Shown here in pieces: positions 6,199-10,543 of a stretch of DNA of 10,543 nucleotides (positions are counted from its first letter, which is position 1; each line of letters starts with the position of its first letter). The position numbers and the translations under genes are program-made. Origin of the DNA: an uncultured Mycoplasma sp. (GTDB lineage Bacteria > Bacillota_I > Bacilli_A > RF39 > UBA660); NCBI GenBank assembly GCA_947565485.1, contig CANOGG010000020.1:1-10543 (forward strand). The letters are read 5' to 3'. The notes under the pieces were generated by a model. It had not been told where the DNA came from. It searched no databases and saw nothing but the letters and a program-made list of their open reading frames with translations.

Positions 6199-8227
6199 TA
6201 CTCTTCGCCTGTTCTTTCTTTTTCGCATTCTTCATTTCTTCTGTTGCTTCAATTATCGCATCTTCAATTGTCTTAATACTATCATTAATCATAGAATATC
6301 CAAACTCTGCCCCATAATCATATGGCAACTTCTTAAACTCTTTATTAAGCTTATGAATATAATTAGTTATCTGTTTTTGTGTATAACCCACTAAATACAC
6401 CAAAAACTCATTTCCATCTGTTCTCATCACATCACTATTATCAAGCTGTGTCTTAATAAGAATATTAGCCGCAGCCATTATCTGCTTATCTCCCTCTTCA
6501 TAACCTAAAGTATCATTAATAAACTGTAAATTATTAAGGTCTATCACTATCATAGTTTGTGGATAAATTGTATTATTATTCCAATTATGAATATATTCAT
6601 TAAGATAATTTCTATTTTTAAGTGATGTTAACTGGTCAATAAACTTAATCTTATCATCTTTCCTAATTTTCTTCGCTATCTTTATTCTCTTACTACTCTT
6701 ATAAAGAACTATAAATATTACTCCAAATACTGTAATAGTAAGTAATATATATTTTGCTATTAAACTAAGAACACTACCATTTTTCACTGTCAGACTATGC
6801 GAATACATTCCTTTATAAATCATTTCTTTGTTATCTAAGCTCATCGCATACTTTGTTAATAACTTGTAAAATGCACTATTATTTCTTGCTTTAAAATCAT
6901 AAGTCTCATTTAATATTCCCGCATATCTCTCAGTATAATTCGATAACTCTTTACTTGAATACATATTAAATATATTTCTATCGATAACAATAATCTCATC
7001 CTGCTTATTTAATTTCTTCAAATCTTTTTCATTATTATATGTCTTTAACTTAATACCACCTACAGTCTTAAGATAACTTTCAATCAAACTATTTTTCTGA
7101 ACATAAACAGTCTCGCCTGTCAAACTATAAATAGAATTTGTCACTAACTTATTCTCTTTATTCGCAACTATACTAAACTCGGCAACTATCCTCGAATCAA
7201 CGTTATAATAATTATCTACTAAATTATAATAATTAAAATATAAATCTACTTCATTCTTATTTATCGCTTTTTTAAACTTACTCAAATTATTATATTTTGT
7301 AAAATTAAACTCTATATCACTAAACTCTCCAAAATCATAGAGATACATCGCCACTATACCCCCATAATTTCCACTCATAATAACTTCATAAGGACTATTA
7401 TTTATAAACCCATATCTATATGTAACACTCCTCATGGCATCTACTTCCGTCTCACTAATTCCCAAAGAAGATGTAAATAACTTAAACTCTTCTCTTTTAA
7501 AATATTGGTCTAAGTTATCTTTCTGCCAATTATTATAAAATTTAACAATGATATTACTTAAAACATCATCTTTTAAAATGCCACTTATTGTATAATAAAG
7601 TTTCGCATCTGACATATGATTAATAATAAAATAATCATTCTTCAATATCTCATCTAAATAAATAGTAAATGGCACAATTATATATTGAATATCTTTCCCA
7701 TTTTTAAATTCTTCCAGTAATTCTTCCTTATTATCATAACCAGTAAGAGTAATATTAGCTACATTATTAAGATACCCACTTACATAGGAAGTTTCACTTT
7801 TAACCACACCAATTTTTTTATTTGCAAAAAAATTATAATTAGCCACTATTTCATCTTTTTTACTAACTAAAACATAATGATCTGTATAAAACACTTTATC
7901 ACTATCAGTTAAATTTGTCTTAACCCCAAGTGTCAGTCCATTTATCACTTCGCCATAATTAAAAGTTACTGGATTAAGCTTAATCTTATGCTCCATCTCC
8001 AAGTCTTTTATAAAATCATAAAAAATTCCCATTCCTGTACTTCCAAAAATATTAACATCATTTACTACATTAATATTTTTAACTGTATTAATATTATCAT
8101 TTATCCACTTCTTCTCACTTGAGGTAAGCTTATTATCATCCGACAAAATCCGGTAAGTTATAAGCCCCACCAACACTAAAACTATTAACACTCCACTAAA
8201 AATGATAACACTTTTTTTATTTTTCAT
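6191..8227 (-). CDS. Membrane sensor protein with solute-binding-like extracytoplasmic region and degenerate GGDEF domain
   Basis: This 678-residue protein has a signal-anchor segment (about 7-26), a long extracytoplasmic region (about 30-480), a second membrane segment (about 484-508) and a C-terminal GGDEF domain (about 528-670). The external region looks like one or two type-3 solute-binding modules, with alternating short beta strands and helices (for example NKKIGVVKSETSYVSGYL and GETVYVQKNSLIESYL). It probably senses a small molecule. The GGDEF fold is recognisable: D563 of the first metal site in VIDLNNLQFINDTLGYEEGD and a following MRTDGNEF. However, the signature reads DGNEF (604-608). 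The first Gly is Asp, and Asn606 replaces the acidic residue needed for metal and catalysis in diguanylate cyclases. No RxxD inhibitory site precedes it. It may make little or no cyclic di-GMP and instead bind nucleotide or signal by contact (inference). It lies 10 bases after the 163-residue gene and overlaps the YihY gene. It ends with TGA followed directly by TAG. Confidence 0.88.
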   Translation of the reverse strand: MKNKKSVIIFSGVLIVLVLVGLITYRILSDDNKLTSSEKKWINDNINTVKNINVVNDVNIFGSTGMGIFYDFIKDLEMEHKIKLNPVTFNYGEVINGLTLGVKTNLTDSDKVFYTDHYVLVSKKDEIVANYNFFANKKIGVVKSETSYVSGYLNNVANITLTGYDNKEELLEEFKNGKDIQYIIVPFTIYLDEILKNDYFIINHMSDAKLYYTISGILKDDVLSNIIVKFYNNWQKDNLDQYFKREEFKLFTSSLGISETEVDAMRSVTYRYGFINNSPYEVIMSGNYGGIVAMYLYDFGEFSDIEFNFTKYNNLSKFKKAINKNEVDLYFNYYNLVDNYYNVDSRIVAEFSIVANKENKLVTNSIYSLTGETVYVQKNSLIESYLKTVGGIKLKTYNNEKDLKKLNKQDEIIVIDRNIFNMYSSKELSNYTERYAGILNETYDFKARNNSAFYKLLTKYAMSLDNKEMIYKGMYSHSLTVKNGSVLSLIAKYILLTITVFGVIFIVLYKSSKRIKIAKKIRKDDKIKFIDQLTSLKNRNYLNEYIHNWNNNTIYPQTMIVIDLNNLQFINDTLGYEEGDKQIMAAANILIKTQLDNSDVMRTDGNEFLVYLVGYTQKQITNYIHKLNKEFKKLPYDYGAEFGYSMINDSIKTIEDAIIEATEEMKNAKKKEQAKSNG

Positions 8228-8237
8228 AAAAAACTAC

Positions 8238-8729
8238 CTACTCATTCTTACTAACAGCCGTATTATTATTCCAAACTATTCCACCAGTTCCATTAACATT
8301 TCGACTGCCCATTATTTTAAAGCCATCACTTTCTTCTGTTGCCTCACTCTTAATCATATACTCTAAATCATAAAATCCTAAAATTTCTTCCTTAAAGTGT
8401 TCCAAAGAGGCTAAAGCTTTACTTTGTGCTTCCACTAAAGTCACTTTCGTCGCAAAATTAATTGTAATATAAATTGTTTTCCCTGACGTTCTAATACTTA
8501 CGTCTTGGACAGCCTCATCTTCTTTAATCTTCGCTGCAATCTCATTCTGCTCACTCTCATTAAATGGATATTTCTCAATTCCCTCTAGCCTATCTCCATA
8601 TCTTGAACCTGAATCACCTACAAAATATGTAAATACCACGACTGATATAGCTACCAAACAAGCTAGTAATATTAAAAATAAAACTATCAAGACACTATTC
8701 TCCTGCCATACCTTTTTTAACTTTTTCAT
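8238..8729 (-). CDS. Single-pass membrane protein of unknown function (163 aa)
   Basis: I do not recognise a family. Residues 1-11 are basic (MKKLKKVWQEN) and residues about 12-37 are strongly hydrophobic, so this is an N-in signal anchor with about 125 residues outside the membrane. The external part has a Gly/Ser/acidic linker (38-60). A compact region (about 61-127) follows with a probable helix-strand-strand-helix-strand order: AVQDVSIRT and KTIYITINF as strands, VEAQSKALASLEHFKEEIL as a helix, then FYDLEYMIK. The layout loosely recalls small Asp23-like or BON-like domains, but this is shape only. The last 35 residues are Gly/Asn/Ser-rich and probably flexible. It is the first gene of the operon with the GGDEF sensor and the YihY protein, with a promoter and a GAGGTG ribosome site. 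An envelope role linked to the sensor is plausible but unproven. Confidence 0.8.
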   Translation of the reverse strand: MKKLKKVWQENSVLIVLFLILLACLVAISVVVFTYFVGDSGSRYGDRLEGIEKYPFNESEQNEIAAKIKEDEAVQDVSIRTSGKTIYITINFATKVTLVEAQSKALASLEHFKEEILGFYDLEYMIKSEATEESDGFKIMGSRNVNGTGGIVWNNNTAVSKNE

Positions 8730-8733
8730 ATTT

Positions 8734-8739
8734 CACCTC
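8734..8739 (-). promoter_or_regulatory. Ribosome binding site of the 163-residue membrane protein gene
   Basis: GAGGTG lies 4 bases before the ATG at 8729 (6 from the GAGG core). This confirms the start and orientation of the operon's first gene. Confidence 0.7.
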
Positions 8740-8752
8740 GTATGCTTTCTAT

Positions 8753-8781
8753 ATTATATCATTAAATGCTAAAACTCGCAA
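8753..8781 (-). promoter_or_regulatory. Promoter of the three-gene membrane/sensor operon
   Basis: The -35 box is TTGCGA (8781-8776, 4 of 6 matches), the spacer is 17 bases, and the -10 box is a perfect TATAAT (8758-8753). TGA immediately before it gives an extended -10 (TGATATAAT). The DNA just upstream of the -35 box is almost pure A/T, like an UP element. The transcript would start about 17 bases before the start codon. Confidence 0.75.
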
Positions 8782-8792
8782 TTTATAATTAT

Positions 8793-8812
8793 TTTACAAA
8801 AATTTACAAAAA
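8793..8812 (-). repeat. Tandem 10-base repeat between the ligA terminator and the operon promoter
   Basis: TTTTTGTAAA (minus strand) occurs twice back to back (8812-8803 and 8802-8793). The upper copy includes part of the U-tract of the ligA terminator. The lower copy lies about 12 bases before the -35 box, where an A/T-rich UP element would sit. It may be chance in AT-rich DNA. Confidence 0.45.
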
Positions 8813-8844
8813 AAGCGTAAATAATTTTATTTTTTATTTACGCT
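8808..8844 (-). terminator. Rho-independent terminator of ligA
   Basis: On the minus strand an 11-bp perfect stem, AGCGTAAATAA (8844-8834) with TTATTTACGCT (8824-8814), encloses a 9-base A/T loop. A run of T (8813-8808) follows. It lies 35 bases past the ligA stop. No T-run follows on the plus strand, so it acts only on ligA transcripts. Confidence 0.85.
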
Positions 8845-8879
8845 AAACTTAAAAATTAAGTAAACCTATTATAAAACAT

Positions 8880-10543
<1,664 letters not shown>

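Overview
The window is AT-rich, and every gene I can support lies on the minus strand, so transcription runs from high to low coordinates. Low G+C, Shine-Dalgarno sites of the AGGAGG/GGGG type, sigma-A-like promoters, short U-tailed hairpin terminators and a possible SleB-like cell-wall hydrolase domain all suggest a Gram-positive low-G+C bacterium (Bacillota). An uncultured gut-type Bacilli lineage would fit, but that placement is inference. TGA is read here as a stop. All 21 tryptophans in the six firm genes are TGG, and none of these genes has an internal TGA.

Layout in transcription order. (1) 10543-8880: ligA, NAD-dependent DNA ligase. Its 5' end is outside the window, but the catalytic KIDG motif is just inside the edge. 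A strong hairpin terminator follows. (2) A promoter at 8781-8753 drives a tight three-gene operon: a 163-residue single-pass membrane protein of unknown function; a 678-residue membrane sensor with a solute-binding-like extracytoplasmic region and a degenerate GGDEF domain; and a YihY/BrkB-family membrane protein that overlaps the sensor gene by 8 bases. (3) A further promoter drives a 337-residue protein with an internal DnaG-type CHC2 zinc-binding domain but no Toprim catalytic domain. (4) A near-consensus promoter drives a 1137-residue single-pass membrane protein. It has a large cytoplasmic region, one membrane segment, a coiled coil and a C-terminal domain resembling SleB/CwlJ cell-wall hydrolases. 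A clear terminator overlaps its stop codon. (5) The last promoter drives a Pro/Ser/Gly/Val-rich, probably disordered protein. Its reading frame is broken by a TGA at 181-179 but stays open, with the same composition, to the window edge.

ligA is housekeeping. The middle operon is envelope-associated: anchor protein, sensor and multi-pass membrane protein. The left half (5246-1) is the least ordinary part, with a primase-like zinc protein, a giant membrane protein with a putative wall-hydrolase end, and an interrupted low-complexity protein, each behind its own promoter. No tRNA, rRNA, CRISPR array, insertion sequence or attachment site was seen. No gene-free stretch exceeds 300 bases; the longest is about 150 bases (8730-8879), which holds the ligA terminator and the operon promoter.
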